This document shows, in pieces, positions 1-9,126 of a stretch of DNA of 21,503 nucleotides. The stretch's first letter is position 1; each line of letters opens with the position of its first letter. The notes under the pieces were generated by a model that saw nothing but the letters and a program-made list of their open reading frames with translations, did not search any database and was not told where the DNA came from. The stretch lies in assembly GCF_030525755.1 (NCBI RefSeq), contig NZ_JAUNEC010000029.1, forward strand, positions 1 through 21,503, written 5' to 3'. Source of the DNA: Alysiella sp. (GTDB taxonomy: Bacteria; Pseudomonadota; Gammaproteobacteria; Burkholderiales; Neisseriaceae). The position numbers were made by a program, and so were the translations under genes.

Positions 1-113
1 TCATAGGGATTATTCTAATCTAAATTGAATTTCCCTGGTTATCTAGTACAGTCCCATTAATAAATAAAATCATCGTATCGTACCGTAAAACAGGGTTTCA
101 GTCAGCTTAAATG
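1..113. other. Intergenic DNA, no gene seen
   Basis: AT-rich stretch with no open reading frame of note and no recognised RNA. It runs up to the outer end of the MITE-like element that begins near 114. I see no promoter here that I would assign with confidence. Confidence 0.5.
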
Positions 114-245
114 TAGTCGTAGAAGTGAAAATGCAATAATATGGTAAATTAAAATAAGAAATCTGCTTCGTTGCCCACGCCCTTATGTACGATTTATACA
201 CGGCGGGCGTGGTCGCCTTGCATCTTTCTTATTTTACTTCACTAT
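114..245. repeat. MITE-like element A upstream of queC
   Basis: Non-coding element built of inverted repeats. Bases 114-136 match the reverse complement of 14681-14703 at 22 of 23 positions. Inside, the 12-mer TAAAATAAGAAA (150-161) is repeated inverted at 225-236. A central block (about 178-217) resembles the centre of element B (about 14637-14674) and can fold through CCCACGCCC/GGGCGTGG. It carries no transposase. I infer a miniature mobile element mobilised in trans, possibly a composite of two related units; the family name is unknown to me. Confidence 0.6.
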
Positions 246-256
246 AAAAACCCTTT

Positions 257-268
257 TTCAGGCAGCCT
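257..268 (-). repeat. DNA uptake sequence
   Basis: Perfect AGGCTGCCTGAA read on the minus strand, in the leader just ahead of queC. Confidence 0.85.
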
Positions 269-284
269 TAAACATAAAAACATC

Positions 285-947
285 ATGAATCATTCAAATA
301 ACCCCCAATCCGCTCTGGTGATTTTTTCAGGCGGACAAGATTCCACCACTTGCCTTTTTCAGGCGATTACCGAATTTGGCGCGGCAAATGTGCAAGCGAT
401 AACTTTTGCCTATGGACAACGCCACGCCATTGAATTGCAACGCGCCGCGTGGATAGCGCAAGATTTGGGCGTGAAACAAACGGTGCTGGATTTATCGCTG
501 ATTTCTGCCATTACAAACAATGCTTTAATGGACGAAAACATGCAAATTGACGTTTCAGGCAGCCTGCCCAATACTTTTGTGGACGGTCGCAACACGCTGT
601 TTTTGCTGTATGCGGCAATTTATGCCAAATCACAGAATATTAAGGCTATTTTTATGGGCGTGTGCGAGACCGATTTCTCTGGCTATCCCGATTGCCGTGA
701 TGTGTTTGTCAAATCCATGAATGTGTCTTTGAATTTGGCGATGGCTTACGATTTTAATATTCGTACGCCATTGATGTATCTCACAAAAAAAGAGACTTGG
801 GCTTTGGCAGACAAGTTGGGGGCGTTTGACTACATTCGCCAGCACACCCACACTTGCTATTTGGGCGTAGAGGGCGGTTGCCACGAATGTCCAAGTTGCC
901 AGTTGCGCGAAAAAGGTTTGCGCGAATATTTGGCAGAACGCGGCTGA
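285..947 (+). CDS. queC: 7-cyano-7-deazaguanine synthase QueC
   Basis: QueC converts 7-carboxy-7-deazaguanine to preQ0 with ATP and ammonia, in the cytoplasm, as a step toward queuosine in tRNA. The 220-residue protein is of normal family length. It shows the PP-loop SGGQDSTT (residues 15-22), the family block GVCETDFSGYPDCRD (about 125-139), and a C-terminal zinc site made by Cys191, Cys199, Cys202 and Cys205. I chose ATG 285 because homologues begin just before the ALVIFSGGQDS segment. The longer frame from 171 would run through the MITE-like element and a DUS. No other queuosine gene is beside it. A MITE and a DUS separate it from whatever lies upstream, so it probably has its own promoter, which I could not identify. 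Confidence 0.95.
   Translation: MNHSNNPQSALVIFSGGQDSTTCLFQAITEFGAANVQAITFAYGQRHAIELQRAAWIAQDLGVKQTVLDLSLISAITNNALMDENMQIDVSGSLPNTFVDGRNTLFLLYAAIYAKSQNIKAIFMGVCETDFSGYPDCRDVFVKSMNVSLNLAMAYDFNIRTPLMYLTKKETWALADKLGAFDYIRQHTHTCYLGVEGGCHECPSCQLREKGLREYLAERG
554..565 (-). repeat. DNA uptake sequence inside queC
   Basis: Perfect minus-strand AGGCTGCCTGAA in the queC coding region, encoding the Ser-Gly-Ser-Leu stretch at about residues 91-94. Confidence 0.85.
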
Positions 948-954
948 TTTTTTC

Positions 955-966
955 AGGCTGCCTGAA
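955..966 (+). repeat. DNA uptake sequence, palindromic, between queC and glnD
   Basis: Lies in the 74-base gap between queC and glnD. The wider sequence TTTTCAGGCTGCCTGAAAA is a palindrome around a central T. The plus strand therefore reads the Simonsiella-type DUS and the minus strand the Kingella-type spelling. The short stem could weakly attenuate transcription out of queC. Confidence 0.8.
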
Positions 967-1021
967 AACACCATTTAAGCATCTGTATCCTTTATTCCCA
1001 TATCCATTCAAATTCAACCCA

Positions 1022-3565
1022 ATGAACCCCATTCAAACCACACAAATCGTTTTACAACAAGCAAAAAATCAAGCCCTTAATGATTATCGTGCCAATGGGC
1101 GTGAACCGCAGATTTTCTTTCGCGCATACACGCAGGCTTTGGACGATACTTTGAATACTTTATGGCAAGTGTTTTTTTCAGGCAGCCGTTTGTGTTTATT
1201 GGCTTTGGGTGGTTTTGGACGGCGTGAAATGTATCCGTATTCTGATGTGGATTTGGCGATTGTGTCGCCTGATGCGTTAAGTGAAACGGAACACAATCAG
1301 ATTGCTGGATTTGTGCAAACCTTGTGGGATATGAAATTGCAGCCCGCCCTTAAATCAGGCTGCCTGAATGAACTTTTGCAAGCAGCTCAATCGGATTTAA
1401 CCGCTGAAACGGCTTTTTTAGAAGCGCGTTGGATTTGTGGCAACACAGAGTTAGCCGAACAAACCCTAATGGCTTTCAGGCAGCAAATGGATACTGTGCG
1501 CTTTATGGAAAACAAGTTGCTGGAAATGCAACAACGCCATGCGAAACAAGGCAATTTGGTACTCGAACCGAATTTAAAAAATGGCGTAGGTGGTCTGCGT
1601 GATGTACATACCATGATGTGGTTGGCGCAAGCACAGGGCATCAAGCCTGATTTTCACGCATTGATGCGCCACCGTATCCTTACCCGTACCGAAGCCAATT
1701 TATTGCGCAGCAGTCATCGCCGTTTAGCACGTTTGCGAATTGAATTGCATTGTGCGGCAGGTCGCGAAGAAGACCGTTTATTGTTTGACTTTCAGGCAGC
1801 CGTTGCCACGCAATTAGGCTGGGACAGTATGGGCAAACAAGCAGCTTGTGAAACACTGATGGCACGTTTTTACCGTACCGCCAAAACTGTGATGCAGCTC
1901 AATGGCATTTTATTGCCGATGCTGCGCGGTCGCGTGTATTCACCTTTGCCGCGTGTGGTACACAATATTGATGATGATTATTATCAAGTCAATGGCTTGA
2001 TTGCCGTACGCGATTTGAATCTGTTTCAAAAACAACCTTACCATTTATTTAAAATCATTGAATTGCTGCAAAAACGCCCCGATTTGCATGGTATGGCACC
2101 GAAAACCCTGCGTCAATGGTGGGCAGCATCACACCAAATTGATGCCACATTTTATGCCGATGCCACCAACCGTATGCGTTTTCTGGGTTTTTTCTATACG
2201 GGTCATGGTCTCACACGCACCATGCGCTTTTTGAATTTATACGGTGTGTTGGCGCGTTATCTGCCAGAATGGCACAAAATCATTGGCTTATTGCAACACG
2301 ATTTGTTCCACATCTATCCCGTTGATGACCATATTTTGACGGTACTGCATCATGTGCGCCGCTTTGCGGTAGAAGCGCACAGCCATGAAATGCCGTTTGC
2401 ATCAAGTTTAATGCAAGATTTTAATCAAGCTCCCATTCTTTATTTGGCTGCGCTGTTTCACGACATTGCTAAAGGACGTGATGGCGACCATGCAATTTTA
2501 GGCGTTGCTGATGCAAGGCGTTTTGCCGATGACCATAGGCTGCCTGAAAACGAAGCGGATTTGCTGTGTTGGTTGGTAGAAGCACATTTATTGATGTCGC
2601 AAACCGCCCAAAAAGAAGACATTCAAGACCCCGATGTGGTGGCACGTTTTTGTCAGCAAGTAGGCACAAGTGAACGTTTAACTGCACTTTATTTGCTCAC
2701 TGTTGCCGACATACGCGGCACCAATCCCAAAATTTGGAACACATGGAAAGCCCAACTGTTGCAAACTTTATATGAACGTGCCACACGTCATTTAACAGGC
2801 TACACCAGCAATCGTGAACATAAAACATTCAGTCGCCGCCAAAAAGCCGAAACTTTTTTGCAACAACAAGGCATCAACGACAAAAATATACGCCGCATTT
2901 TTCAATATTTGGGCGATGCCTATTTTGTGCAACACAACAGTAACATCATCATTTGGCATTTAAGCCACATCATGTTTCAACCCGAACAAGCCCATATCGC
3001 CCTGATGCCTTTGGACAACAACACATTGCAAATCATGGTGTATATGCCCAATCAAGACCGCTTGTTCGCTCGTTTATGTCGCTTGATTGCCGATTGCGGT
3101 TTGGGCATTGCCACCGCACGTGCATTCATCACTGAACACGATTTTATTCTGGATACCTTTGTGCTGACGCTGCCTGAAAACAGCCAGCCTGATGAAGTCA
3201 ATGATGTTCAGGCAGCCTTATTGCGTGATTTACAACAATTTGTACAACAACCACATGATAATTTAGGCAAACGACCCATCAAAATCAGTCGGCAAGCCCG
3301 ATTGCAACCGATTTCGCCTTTTGTCCGCTTCCAAGCCAATGAACACGAAGCCCAACATTATGTTTTGGACATCGCCACCGCCGACCGCCCTTATCTTTTG
3401 GCAGACATCGCCGAAGTGTTAGCACGCCACAAAATCCGTTTGCGCCACGCCAAAATCGCCACCATGGGCGAACGCGCCGAAGACAGTTTCATTGTGGAAA
3501 TGTCGGAATGGCATGCTGCCAAAGAATATGAAGTGGTACAAGATTTGAAAGCGATTTTATCGTAA
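1022..3565 (+). CDS. glnD: Bifunctional [protein-PII] uridylyltransferase / uridylyl-removing enzyme GlnD
   Basis: GlnD senses glutamine and adds or removes UMP on PII proteins, which in turn set glutamine synthetase and nitrogen gene activity. The 847-residue protein shows the full domain order. The nucleotidyltransferase domain has GGFGRREMYPYSDVDL (63-78) with metal-binding Asp75 and Asp77. Next come the GlnD-specific helical region and an HD hydrolase domain with His437 and FHDIAKGRDGDH (479-490). Two ACT domains (about 668-735 and 779-845) follow and sense glutamine. ATG 1022 is the natural start; the open frame from 854 overlaps queC and crosses the intergenic DUS. There is no clear Shine-Dalgarno, so the start is likely but not certain. 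No glnB or amtB is adjacent. Three perfect DUS lie inside the gene. Confidence 0.96.
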   Translation: MNPIQTTQIVLQQAKNQALNDYRANGREPQIFFRAYTQALDDTLNTLWQVFFSGSRLCLLALGGFGRREMYPYSDVDLAIVSPDALSETEHNQIAGFVQTLWDMKLQPALKSGCLNELLQAAQSDLTAETAFLEARWICGNTELAEQTLMAFRQQMDTVRFMENKLLEMQQRHAKQGNLVLEPNLKNGVGGLRDVHTMMWLAQAQGIKPDFHALMRHRILTRTEANLLRSSHRRLARLRIELHCAAGREEDRLLFDFQAAVATQLGWDSMGKQAACETLMARFYRTAKTVMQLNGILLPMLRGRVYSPLPRVVHNIDDDYYQVNGLIAVRDLNLFQKQPYHLFKIIELLQKRPDLHGMAPKTLRQWWAASHQIDATFYADATNRMRFLGFFYTGHGLTRTMRFLNLYGVLARYLPEWHKIIGLLQHDLFHIYPVDDHILTVLHHVRRFAVEAHSHEMPFASSLMQDFNQAPILYLAALFHDIAKGRDGDHAILGVADARRFADDHRLPENEADLLCWLVEAHLLMSQTAQKEDIQDPDVVARFCQQVGTSERLTALYLLTVADIRGTNPKIWNTWKAQLLQTLYERATRHLTGYTSNREHKTFSRRQKAETFLQQQGINDKNIRRIFQYLGDAYFVQHNSNIIIWHLSHIMFQPEQAHIALMPLDNNTLQIMVYMPNQDRLFARLCRLIADCGLGIATARAFITEHDFILDTFVLTLPENSQPDEVNDVQAALLRDLQQFVQQPHDNLGKRPIKISRQARLQPISPFVRFQANEHEAQHYVLDIATADRPYLLADIAEVLARHKIRLRHAKIATMGERAEDSFIVEMSEWHAAKEYEVVQDLKAILS
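1357..1368 (+). repeat. DNA uptake sequence inside glnD
   Basis: Perfect plus-strand AGGCTGCCTGAA in coding sequence, encoding Ser-Gly-Cys-Leu-Asn-Glu near residue 112 of GlnD. Confidence 0.85.
2537..2548 (+). repeat. DNA uptake sequence inside glnD
   Basis: Perfect plus-strand copy encoding Arg-Leu-Pro-Glu-Asn near residue 506, just after the HD domain core. Confidence 0.85.
3207..3218 (-). repeat. DNA uptake sequence inside glnD
   Basis: Perfect minus-strand copy, encoding Val-Gln-Ala-Ala-Leu in the linker region between the two ACT domains. Confidence 0.85.
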
Positions 3566-3600
3566 ATGATTTACGAATACAGCTTCTGAAAACAATCAAA

Positions 3601-3636
3601 CGCAAACCAATAATCTGTATCAGTTTGCGCTTTTTG
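3601..3636 (+). terminator. Intrinsic terminator after glnD
   Basis: CGCAAAC (3601-3607) pairs with GTTTGCG (3623-3629) around a 15-base loop, followed by C and five T. It sits in the 74-base gap between the convergent glnD and PBP1A genes. The loop is long, so strength is uncertain. Confidence 0.6.
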
Positions 3637-3639
3637 TCA

Positions 3640-6042
3640 TCAGAGTAAATTACCCATATTCTTTAACCCATCATTATCATCTGGTTGTGATTTAAGTTCA
3701 TGGGTTTCAGGTTTTGTATTCTGAGGCAGGCTGCCTGAATCCACAGGCTCAGCAGGCAACTCTCCCTGAATGGCTTGATTGTCCATTGTCGCACCTACTA
3801 CTTGCTCATCAAGTACACTTGGGTCGGAAGTGCTGTTATCCAAAGGAATATTGTCTGATGTGCTTTGTTGCTCTTTCAAATAATATTCGCCATTGATTTG
3901 CACCAAACCTTGTGGTACCCAATATGGTTTAGATGGAACTTTTTTCAAAGCAAAATCCATATAATTTATCCAAACAGGCAATGCCAAAGTGCCACCAAAT
4001 GCTTTACTGCCCAAGCTTCTGGGCGTGTCATAACCCAAATACACAGCCGTAACCAACTGGGGATTGTAGCCCACAAACCAAGCATCTTTATTGTCATTGG
4101 TTGTGCCTGTTTTACCCGCTAAATCACTTCGTTTTAAACTTTTTGCAGCACGCGCCGTACCATGTTCAATCACATCTTGCATGATGCTGGTCATGATGTA
4201 AGCATTGCGTGGATCCATCACTTGGGGCGCATTTTTACGCGCAACATGAGGGTGCATTTCTGCCAAAACATTGCCTTGTCGATCGTAAATGCGGTCTATC
4301 ACATAGGATGATATTTTATACCCCCCATTAGCAAAAACCGCATAACCTTCTGCCATTTGCAATGGTGTAGCCGAACCCGAACCCAAAGACATCGCCAATC
4401 CTTCAGGCAGCTGATCCGCTCTGAAACCAAATTTTTGTGCGTATTCACGCACATAAGGCACACCTATAGCTTCTGCAATGCGTATCGTTACCAAGTTTTT
4501 AGAGCGTACCAAAGCAGAACGCAAAGTCATTAAACCTGAATAATTTCCATCTGAATTTTTAGGCGACCATTTACCAATGGTTAAAGGTGCATCCATCACT
4601 TGAGTTGCCGCAGTCATGCCCTTACTCAATGCTGCGGAATACACAAATGGTTTGAATGTAGAACCAGGCTGCCTGATGCTTTGAGTAGCACGGTTAAACG
4701 TTTTACTGTGGTAATCATAACCGCCCACTACGGCTTTAACTGCACCTGTATTGACATCAAGCGACACCAACGCACCTTGTATTTCAGGCTGTTGAACAAT
4801 CATCCATCCATTTTTTGCTTTTGCAATGCGTATTAAAGAACCGATTTTTAATGCCCTATCGCCCATTTTTTTATTGTTGATGGCATTGGCTGCGCTGCCC
4901 ATCTGCGCACGATTGATTTGAATGACATTGCCATCTTGTATCTGTACTGCAATGCCTTTTTTATCAATTTGACGAATAATCGCTGGCACCATTTTCTCTA
5001 CGGTATAAGTATTACCCAAAAAACGTGCAATTTCTTCTTCCAATTCCTCGTCTTCCAAACCACTTAAATCCAACTGTTGCTCTGCACCACGATACGCGCT
5101 ACGATGGTCATAATCAAGCAAAGCACGGCGCAATGCCTGTGTGGCAGCTTTTTGGTTCTCGCTGTGTACCGTTGTGTAAACATGCATGCCACTGGTATAA
5201 ACTTTTTCGCCATAACGTTCATACAACCATTGACGTGCCATTTCAGCAACATAAAGTGAGTTAGGGTCAATATCAATACGATGTCCACCGTAAATCAGGT
5301 TTTCTTTTAAGGCAGCATCACGTTCATTTTGTCTAATCATGCCCAATTCCAGCATATTGTTCAAAATATACTCTTGGCGCAGTTGGGCGCGTTTGGGATT
5401 CACAATCGGGTTGAATGTGGAGGGAGCTTTAGGCAGACCTGCCAAAATACTGGCTTCTGCCAAAGTTAAGTCTTTCACATCTTTGTTAAAATAAATTTTG
5501 GCAGCAGCAGCAAAACCATAAGCGCGCTGCCCCAAATAGATGTGATTGAAATACAATTCCAAAATTTGGTCTTTGGTTAAAGTTTTTTCAATTTTGTAAG
5601 CCAATAAGGCTTCGTTGAATTTGCGGGTTAAGGTGCGTTCATTGCTTAAATAAAAGTTGCGGGCAACTTGTTGGGTTATCGTGCTGGCACCTTGTTTTGA
5701 GCCGCCTTTTAAATTACTCAATACCGCACGCGCAACCCCCATTAAATCCACACCCCAATGCTCATAAAAACGCTTGTCTTCCGCAGCAATCACGGCATTT
5801 TTCAAATTCTGTGGAAACTCCGCAATGGACTTAAACTCGCGGCGTTCATCACCATAAATACCGATGATTTTGCCATCGTTTGAATAAATGGTTAATGGCT
5901 CTCTAGGTTGATAGTTTTGTATGGCTTCCAAATCAGGCAGCTCGGGATATTTCACCAAAACAGCTATTGTCAACAAACCCAAAGCGAACAAAAACAAACC
6001 TAAAAGCAACCCCAATAATGTTGTAATAAATCGTGTTATCAT
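3640..6042 (-). CDS. mrcA: Penicillin-binding protein 1A (bifunctional peptidoglycan synthase)
   Basis: Class A PBP (named mrcA or ponA) that polymerises lipid II glycan strands and cross-links the peptides at the outer face of the inner membrane. The protein is 800 residues. It has an N-terminal membrane anchor (about 4-30). The glycosyltransferase domain has EDKRFYEH with catalytic Glu88, and QGASTITQQVARN (117-129). An OB-like insert follows, then a transpeptidase with STFK (nucleophile Ser461), SKN (514-516) and KTGT (644-647). The C-terminal tail after about residue 730 is polar and low-complexity. It is divergent from pilM across 150 bp, the arrangement found in many proteobacteria. One perfect and one near-perfect DUS fall inside the gene. 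A reverse-strand promoter in the shared gap is expected but not clear. Confidence 0.96.
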   Translation of the reverse strand: MITRFITTLLGLLLGLFLFALGLLTIAVLVKYPELPDLEAIQNYQPREPLTIYSNDGKIIGIYGDERREFKSIAEFPQNLKNAVIAAEDKRFYEHWGVDLMGVARAVLSNLKGGSKQGASTITQQVARNFYLSNERTLTRKFNEALLAYKIEKTLTKDQILELYFNHIYLGQRAYGFAAAAKIYFNKDVKDLTLAEASILAGLPKAPSTFNPIVNPKRAQLRQEYILNNMLELGMIRQNERDAALKENLIYGGHRIDIDPNSLYVAEMARQWLYERYGEKVYTSGMHVYTTVHSENQKAATQALRRALLDYDHRSAYRGAEQQLDLSGLEDEELEEEIARFLGNTYTVEKMVPAIIRQIDKKGIAVQIQDGNVIQINRAQMGSAANAINNKKMGDRALKIGSLIRIAKAKNGWMIVQQPEIQGALVSLDVNTGAVKAVVGGYDYHSKTFNRATQSIRQPGSTFKPFVYSAALSKGMTAATQVMDAPLTIGKWSPKNSDGNYSGLMTLRSALVRSKNLVTIRIAEAIGVPYVREYAQKFGFRADQLPEGLAMSLGSGSATPLQMAEGYAVFANGGYKISSYVIDRIYDRQGNVLAEMHPHVARKNAPQVMDPRNAYIMTSIMQDVIEHGTARAAKSLKRSDLAGKTGTTNDNKDAWFVGYNPQLVTAVYLGYDTPRSLGSKAFGGTLALPVWINYMDFALKKVPSKPYWVPQGLVQINGEYYLKEQQSTSDNIPLDNSTSDPSVLDEQVVGATMDNQAIQGELPAEPVDSGSLPQNTKPETHELKSQPDDNDGLKNMGNLL
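3728..3739 (+). repeat. DNA uptake sequence inside the PBP1A gene
   Basis: Perfect plus-strand copy within the part encoding the low-complexity C-terminal tail of PBP1A, where sequence constraint is probably slight. Confidence 0.85.
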
Positions 6043-6192
6043 GGTTTTTATGTCATTCCCAAAATAAAATTTGCCATAATTTTTTTAAAATCAAGTAAAA
6101 TGCACCTATGTTTTGTTACCCAGCAAAATTCCAGCGAACCAAAACCCCAAACACAATTATAAATGTTTTGCGTGTTTAAGTAAGGATTCAAA
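6043..6192. promoter_or_regulatory. Divergent intergenic region between the PBP1A gene and pilM
   Basis: 150 bp of AT-rich DNA that must hold the promoters for both directions. Candidate boxes such as TATAAA near 6160 (rightward) and TTGATT on the minus strand near 6095 lack well-spaced partners, so I assign no individual promoter. AAGGA at 6182-6186 is a good ribosome binding site for pilM. Confidence 0.45.
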
Positions 6193-7299
6193 ATGATGCG
6201 TTTAAAAAAAACCAACAAAAATACAAGCAATAAAGTTGCTTCTGCCACATCAGGCAAAAGCGTTATCGGTTTAGATATCAGCCAATATGCCATCCGTATG
6301 GTACAACTTTCAGGCAAACAATTAAACCAAGTTCAACTGGAAAAATATGCCATTGAATACTTACCCCAAAACGTGGTTTCAGGCAGCGAAATTGTCAATT
6401 ACGATGAACTTGTATCGCATTTGCAACAATGTTATAGCAAATTAAAAACAAATTGCAAGCAAGTTAATATGGCTTTGCCATTTAGTACAGTAACGATTGA
6501 AGAAAATTCAATGTACGACCCCAGTATTGCTGAAATCAGCTTACAGGAATTTGTTGAATCAGAAGTTGCCACATTTGGCACACTTGATGAAATGAATTAC
6601 GACTGGAATGTTGTGGGTCAAAATACAGCCACCCAAGAACAAAACGTACTGATTGTTGCTGCCAAAACCGAAAATATTGATAAAGCAACCGATTTACTTG
6701 ATGAAGTAGGTTTATCCGCTATTAATATTGATGTCGATTTATTTGCTATTGCCAATTCATTCATTTACGCAGATGAACTATCAGGTCATGAATTTCCGAT
6801 TTCGCGTACCGCCTTATTTGATATTGGCGATACCACAATGAAAACCTTAATTTTGGAAAACGGAAAAATCGTTTATAAACAAGAAAGTCACTTGGGTTTA
6901 GAGCAATTAATTCAGCTTATCCAACGCAACTACCAAGTGAGTGATGCAGAAGCACTTAGCATGGTTCATGGTTCAGGCAGCCGACCTACTGACTATCATG
7001 AATACATTATGGTTAACTTCAATATGCAAATTGCGCAAGAAATTCAACGCGCCTTACAATTCTTTTTCGCCACCCAAAGCGGAGAAAGCATCGTAAAAGA
7101 GATCTACATTAGTGGCAGTGGTTGCATTGCCAATTCAGGTTTAGAAACAGCCGTCTATTCCGAAACAGGCATCAATGTACGTCAAATCGCACCCGCAAGT
7201 TTAGCAAACAACAAAAGTAAAACAGAGGTTGTGACATTTGATAAAGATGCCAATTCACTAACAATGGCATTTGGTTTAGCTTTGAGAGGTTTGGTATAA
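6193..7299 (+). CDS. pilM: Type IV pilus assembly protein PilM
   Basis: Cytoplasmic actin-like ATPase-fold protein that binds the N-terminal tail of PilN and links the motor to the PilNOP alignment complex. The 368-residue product shows the phosphate-binding GLDIS (26-30). Other actin-fold landmarks are FDIGDTTMKTLILENGK in the middle and ISGSGCIANSGL near the C-terminus. AAGGA seven bases before ATG 6193 supports that start; ATG 6196 directly follows and would remove one Met. It is the first gene of the pil operon and ends one base before pilN, suggesting tight translational coupling. Confidence 0.96.
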   Translation: MMRLKKTNKNTSNKVASATSGKSVIGLDISQYAIRMVQLSGKQLNQVQLEKYAIEYLPQNVVSGSEIVNYDELVSHLQQCYSKLKTNCKQVNMALPFSTVTIEENSMYDPSIAEISLQEFVESEVATFGTLDEMNYDWNVVGQNTATQEQNVLIVAAKTENIDKATDLLDEVGLSAINIDVDLFAIANSFIYADELSGHEFPISRTALFDIGDTTMKTLILENGKIVYKQESHLGLEQLIQLIQRNYQVSDAEALSMVHGSGSRPTDYHEYIMVNFNMQIAQEIQRALQFFFATQSGESIVKEIYISGSGCIANSGLETAVYSETGINVRQIAPASLANNKSKTEVVTFDKDANSLTMAFGLALRGLV

Positions 7300-7300
7300 A

Positions 7301-7921
7301 ATGAATTTAATTAAAATCAACTTGCTTCCCTATCGTGAACTGCAAGAACAAAAACGGAAAAAACAATTCCAAAGTTTAATGTTATTCGGTGCTTTAGCAG
7401 GTATTGGCATTGCTGCTGCAATTTATGTTGGTTTAGTAGGTATCATTGAACATCAAAACAGTCGAAATGAAGCCTTACAATCAGGTATTGCCGAGTTGGA
7501 TAAACAAATTGCCGAAATCAAAAAACTGAATGAACAAAAACGCAATTTTTTGGCACGTAAACAAAAAGTAGAAGAATTGGACATCAAACGTTTTGAAGGT
7601 GCGCGTATGTTGGATACCCTAAACCAAATTGTACCAGAAGGCAGCTATCTCATTTCTCTTGAACCTGTTTCACAAAGTCAAAATGCAACAGGCACCAGCG
7701 AATACATCTTAACAGGTCGTGCAGTAAGTGATAACAAAGTTGCGCTATTCATGAACGCTTTACCCAGCACAGGTATATTTGATTTACCAAGATTAAATGG
7801 CATCAAAAAAGTTGATGATGCACAAGAGTTTGCTGTTACCACCAAACTCATAGAACAACAACTGCCCAAAGTAGAAGATGTATCTGGAACAGCACAAGCT
7901 GCCAGCACACCTGCTCAATAA
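7301..7921 (+). CDS. pilN: Type IV pilus assembly protein PilN
   Basis: Inner-membrane bitopic protein of the alignment complex. The conserved N-terminal INLLPYRE (6-13) is the PilM-binding tail. A membrane span follows at about 27-49, then a predicted coiled coil (about 55-95) and a periplasmic ferredoxin-like domain that pairs with PilO. The 206-residue length is normal for the family. The start codon lies one base after the pilM stop, so the two are co-translated. The last residues are Ala/Thr/Ser-rich and probably disordered. Confidence 0.96.
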   Translation: MNLIKINLLPYRELQEQKRKKQFQSLMLFGALAGIGIAAAIYVGLVGIIEHQNSRNEALQSGIAELDKQIAEIKKLNEQKRNFLARKQKVEELDIKRFEGARMLDTLNQIVPEGSYLISLEPVSQSQNATGTSEYILTGRAVSDNKVALFMNALPSTGIFDLPRLNGIKKVDDAQEFAVTTKLIEQQLPKVEDVSGTAQAASTPAQ

Positions 7922-7947
7922 TTATGATATGGAGATAATCGGGTATT

Positions 7948-8562
7948 ATGAAATCACTGGATCTCAACAACCTACATAAACAGAGTAAAGGCGTACAACT
8001 CATTTGTGCTGCAATTTTAGCTGCAATTATTGTGGGATTAAGTTACTTTCTCTTATTCAGCGACCAAATTACTGAATACGAAACAGCCACACAAAAAGAG
8101 GAAGAACTGAAAACCGAATACACCAACAAAAGCACAATGGCAGCAAATTTGGATAATCTCAAAGAAGAACTGGCATTGATTGAGCAAAGCATTTCAGTTT
8201 TATTGAAAAAATTACCTACCAATGACGAAATTCCTTCTCTTATCCAAGAAATGCATCAAGCAGCAGCCAAAAATGGTTTAACCATGAGTGCCTTAACACC
8301 TGCTACCCCCATCAATGAAGGGCAAATCCAACGTTTACCATTTTCCATTTCCCTAAATGGCAGCCACGAACAAATTGCTGATTTTACTCGTGATATCGGT
8401 AGAATGTCTCGCATTGTAACTTTATCCGACATGAACATCAAAAATGCCGATACCAACAACTTAAATGGTAATAAACTTTCCTTTGCAGCTTATGCAAACA
8501 CCTACAAAGCATTAGATACTACTTCTGCATCTGGTGCATCTGCTGCTTCAACCGCCCAATAA
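7948..8562 (+). CDS. pilO: Type IV pilus assembly protein PilO
   Basis: Partner of PilN in the inner-membrane alignment complex. The 204-residue product has a short cytoplasmic N-terminus, one membrane span (about 17-37), a periplasmic coiled coil (about 42-85) and a C-terminal ferredoxin-like domain. It ends in a Ser/Ala-rich tail like that of PilN. GGAG near 7931 precedes the ATG at longer than ideal spacing. Identification rests on position between pilN and pilP, the topology, and segments such as LPTNDEIPSLIQEMHQAA that resemble other PilO proteins. Confidence 0.95.
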   Translation: MKSLDLNNLHKQSKGVQLICAAILAAIIVGLSYFLLFSDQITEYETATQKEEELKTEYTNKSTMAANLDNLKEELALIEQSISVLLKKLPTNDEIPSLIQEMHQAAAKNGLTMSALTPATPINEGQIQRLPFSISLNGSHEQIADFTRDIGRMSRIVTLSDMNIKNADTNNLNGNKLSFAAYANTYKALDTTSASGASAASTAQ

Positions 8563-8583
8563 ACACAATGATTAGGAAAAAAA

Positions 8584-9081
8584 ATGAAACAAAAAATACT
8601 CATACTGTCATCATTGTTCATATTGGCTGCCTGTACAGAAGACAGCAATTTGCAGGAATGGATGCAAGCAGAACAACTTGAAGCCAAGAAAAAAGTTCGT
8701 CCAGTACAACAGCCAGAATCCATTGAAGCCGTAACATATTACGCGCCACAATTTTCTGGACCGCATGCATTCAACATTGCCAAACTGAAAGCAGCTTTCC
8801 AAAACAGCAATGCCCCTGATATGAATCGTGCCAAAGAACTGTTGGAGAATTACAGTTTAGAAAACCTAAAATTTGTTGGCACAATAGGAAGTGGTTCAAA
8901 TTTATCTGCCCTAATTGAAGTAGAAGGGCATGTTTATACCGTCAAACCTGGCAATCACTTGGGACAAAATTACGGCAAAATCAGCAAAATTACCACTGAT
9001 AAAATTGAAATTATTGAAGTGGTTGAAGATGCCCAAGGCAACTGGGGTGATCGTCCTGCTGAGCTGATATTGGCAAATTAA
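8584..9081 (+). CDS. pilP: Type IV pilus lipoprotein PilP
   Basis: Lipoprotein that bridges PilN/PilO to the PilQ secretin in the periplasm. The 165-residue product opens with a lipoprotein signal peptide whose lipobox LAAC places the lipidated cysteine at residue 17. A flexible, charged stretch follows (about 25-75), then the C-terminal beta-sandwich domain with GTIGSGSNLSALIEVEGHVY and VKPGNHLGQNYGKI. The family-typical ending includes NWGDRPAELIL. AGGA lies about nine bases before the ATG. It sits between pilO and pilQ with short gaps on both sides. Confidence 0.96.
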   Translation: MKQKILILSSLFILAACTEDSNLQEWMQAEQLEAKKKVRPVQQPESIEAVTYYAPQFSGPHAFNIAKLKAAFQNSNAPDMNRAKELLENYSLENLKFVGTIGSGSNLSALIEVEGHVYTVKPGNHLGQNYGKISKITTDKIEIIEVVEDAQGNWGDRPAELILAN

Positions 9082-9126
9082 GCAGTTTGACAATTAAATA
9101 ACTATGTAATTATGAGGTTTTAAATC

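Noticed and set aside
171..284. Longer QueC frame with 38 extra N-terminal residues
   Set aside because: The extension is translated from the MITE-like element and a DUS and is unlike QueC; ATG 285 fits homologues.
1..284. preQ1 riboswitch before queC
   Set aside because: I looked for a short hairpin plus A-rich tail near the start codon. The leader is instead occupied by the MITE-like element and a DUS.
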